DNA of 64,000 bases, taken from positions 306,046 to 370,045 of the forward strand of contig NW_019775441.1 in NCBI RefSeq assembly GCF_001039355.2, in the 5' to 3' direction. The position numbers were made by a program, and so were the translations under genes. How positions within the stretch are numbered: the first letter of the stretch is position 1; every line of letters starts with the position of its first letter. The notes beneath the pieces were generated by a model. That model had not been told where the DNA came from, searched no databases, and saw only the letters and a program-made list of their open reading frames with translations. Source of the DNA: Lingula anatina (lineage: Eukaryota; Brachiopoda; Lingulata; Lingulida; Lingulidae). Positions 62,542 to 64,000 of this stretch are shown piece by piece.

Positions 62542-63052
62542 CAAATACAGTGACGTTGAAAGTGCTTGGTTGACATGTAAACATAATCACATTGGAGATA
62601 CGGTGACAATCAACATAGCAGGCACACAATTCCGAACGCTGATCACCACTTTAAACAAACTGCCTCTTACAAGATTAGGGAAACTCTCCGCGGATTTCAC
62701 GTACATTGCACAGCCTGTGCCAAATGAAATATATTTCGATCGGGATTCTATGTACTTTCGGCCCATTCTGAATTTTTACAGAACAAATATCTTACATTTC
62801 CCCCATGATTTGTGTGTTCCATTGATACGACTGGAACTGGAGTTCTGGGGGATATCAGAGTGTGATTTGGCGCCATGTTGCCAAGAAATTTTGGAGAACT
62901 TCGACATTCTCGAGAAGGAAAAGGGAAAATTAGAGAAAGAGTTCAATTCCTTCAAAACCATCAAGACAACGCATTACGAAGGAGGCTGCGAGTCTTGGAA
63001 ACAACGAGTGTGGACATTTCTTAATGATCCCACTTCATCTCGAGGGGCCAAG
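62528..63052 (+). CDS. Shaw/Kv3-like voltage-gated K+ channel, first coding exon (T1 domain)
   Basis: 175 codons from ATG to an AAG|GTAACG donor in phase 0; the rest lies beyond the window. It encodes the cytoplasmic T1 tetramerisation domain: VTINIAGTQFRTLITTL, IYFDRDSMYFRPILNFYRT, LHFPHDLC, LEFWGI and CC. The zinc site H-X5-C-X20-CC typical of Kv2, Kv3 and Kv4 channels is intact (LHFPHDLC to APCC). The exon ends in RVWTFLNDPTSSRGAK, which in this family runs straight into membrane segment S1. The usual NVGGTR start is changed to NIAGTQ. FWGI and the CC followed by a Lys/Glu linker fit Shaw/Kv3 best. T1 identity is sure; the subtype is likely. Confidence 0.88.
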
Positions 63053-63177
63053 GTAACGATTGGCTTCTTGCTTACTCTAACACATGATGTTTGACATGAT
63101 GGACTCGGGATATCTTTTTATTAGTTATATCACCGGTTTCGTAGCAGTTGTGTATATTTCAGGTTATAGTAGTTGTG

Positions 63178-63180
<3 letters not shown>

Positions 63181-63247
<67 letters not shown>
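63181..63247. repeat. (TA)n microsatellite
   Basis: About 33 uninterrupted AT units, likely cruciform-prone. Confidence 0.97.
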
Positions 63248-63250
<3 letters not shown>

Positions 63251-63351
63251 AGGGCAGCTACTCCTTAATTTATTGTGATCATATTTCTCTGTGATAACCT
63301 AGAATTACCCCCGGCAGGCTTGTTCTGTTTTCATTGCGCTTGTCTGATCAT

Positions 63352-63380
63352 CTGTCTGTCTGTCTGTCTGTCTGTCAGTC
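63352..63380. repeat. (CTGT)n microsatellite
   Basis: Seven or so tandem CTGT units. Confidence 0.93.
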
Positions 63381-63947
63381 TTTATGTCTGTCTGTTTTCA
63401 ACACGTATGTACATATTTTAATAAAAGTTTAGGATAGGTCAGAAATGGGTTAGATCTTTGTTGTGCTCCAATAATGAATTATTCAGTTTATTCATTGATT
63501 TATTTTTGATGAGAATTGAGTTCATTATTAGTTAATAATAATGATGAGAATCGAATTATCAACAAACTTATAATAAATAAGAAGAAAAATCGAGCTTCCT
63601 TGGCGGAGGTCTGAGTTCTCTGAGTGCTTTCCTAGATGTTATTGTAGTTGTATTTGTTGTTGGTGTTGTTTTGACATCATTTCCCATCCGTTCTCTCCAA
63701 AACAACCGCCACCAAGAAAGATCACAAAAAGAAATGTCACGTTTTGTATCTTATTCTTTTGTTTACTTAAAAGAATGATACACATATGTATGTATATACA
63801 TGTACGCTATTGCTTAAGAGGTTGTCACACCCTTAAAACAGCTTAAAAGAGACTCTCTCTCATTTCCCAAATAGCATTTTGATAACAAATGTAACCCCAA
63901 ATCAAATCAACAATTGAGTAAAATATGTAATGAGATTTCTGGTAATA

Positions 63948-64000
63948 AAGGAGGGAGGAGGGGTGGTGGAGGAGGGGTGGAGGAGGAGGGGGGTGGTGGA
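63948..64000. repeat. Purine-rich GGAGG/GGTGG minisatellite at window end
   Basis: Irregular GGAGGAGGGGTGGT units with many G runs, continuing out of the window. Confidence 0.85.

Larger units (their letters stand above)
63053..64000. other. Intron 1 of the K+ channel gene
   Basis: Starts at the GTAACG donor. It contains a long (TA)n, a (CTGT)n run and a purine-rich G-tract at the window end. No further exon is seen. Confidence 0.6.

Noticed and set aside
62230-62544. 104-codon minus-strand frame with internal repeats
   Set aside because: It is the reverse translation of three 102-bp repeat units. The repetition is in the DNA, not a protein repeat family.

Overview
The window is nuclear DNA from an animal. 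It has AT-rich intergenic sequence, many dinucleotide and tetranucleotide microsatellites, and short exons with GT/AG introns. It also carries Ty3/gypsy retroelements, small inverted-repeat transposons and recognisable metazoan genes: a nuclear receptor, the PARD3 N-terminus, CMPK2, a Shaw-type K+ channel and a TIR protein. The base composition, element types and high apparent heterozygosity suggest a marine invertebrate, perhaps a mollusc or other lophotrochozoan. That placement is inference; nothing here fixes the species. This is a draft assembly. Single N bases at 5273, 14432, 27194, 32686, 50615 and 55251 look like contig joins, and a 138-base N run lies at 39344-39481.

Layout. 1-2.7 kb: the last six coding exons (+) of a TIR-domain protein with a helical C-terminal tail. 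5.3-23.5 kb: a 9.1 kb block present twice in direct order and joined at the N at 14432, most likely two haplotypes of one locus. Each copy carries two small paralogous minus-strand genes built from short exons. They encode secreted, probably membrane-anchored proteins with one ZP-N/cuticlin-like domain. 25.9-31.6 kb: a complete eight-exon nuclear receptor gene (-), 502 codons, with a standard CEGCKG DNA-binding domain and an ERR/RXR-like ligand-binding domain. 32-34.2 kb: a second overlap duplication. 34.3-35.2 kb: an uninterrupted coiled-coil ORF (+) lying between two oppositely oriented copies of an hAT-like MITE. 38.6-39.3 kb: the 3' end of a gypsy element. 45.8 kb: the first coding exon of PARD3 (-). 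48.4-51.7 kb: complete six-exon CMPK2 (-). 53-59.9 kb: two decayed gypsy elements. The integrase region of the second is split by a 1.85 kb foldback DNA transposon that itself contains two interleaved inverted-repeat pairs. 62.5-63.05 kb: the first coding exon (+) of a Shaw/Kv3-like K+ channel, whose start codon lies in a triplicated 102-bp repeat.

The genes do not form one pathway. They are separate single-copy-style loci, plus the small ZP-N pair, set in repeat-rich DNA. Exon chains were built by hand from splice sites and reading phase. The nuclear receptor, CMPK2 and TIR chains close in frame over every junction, which is the main support for them. No tRNA, rRNA or CRISPR array was seen.
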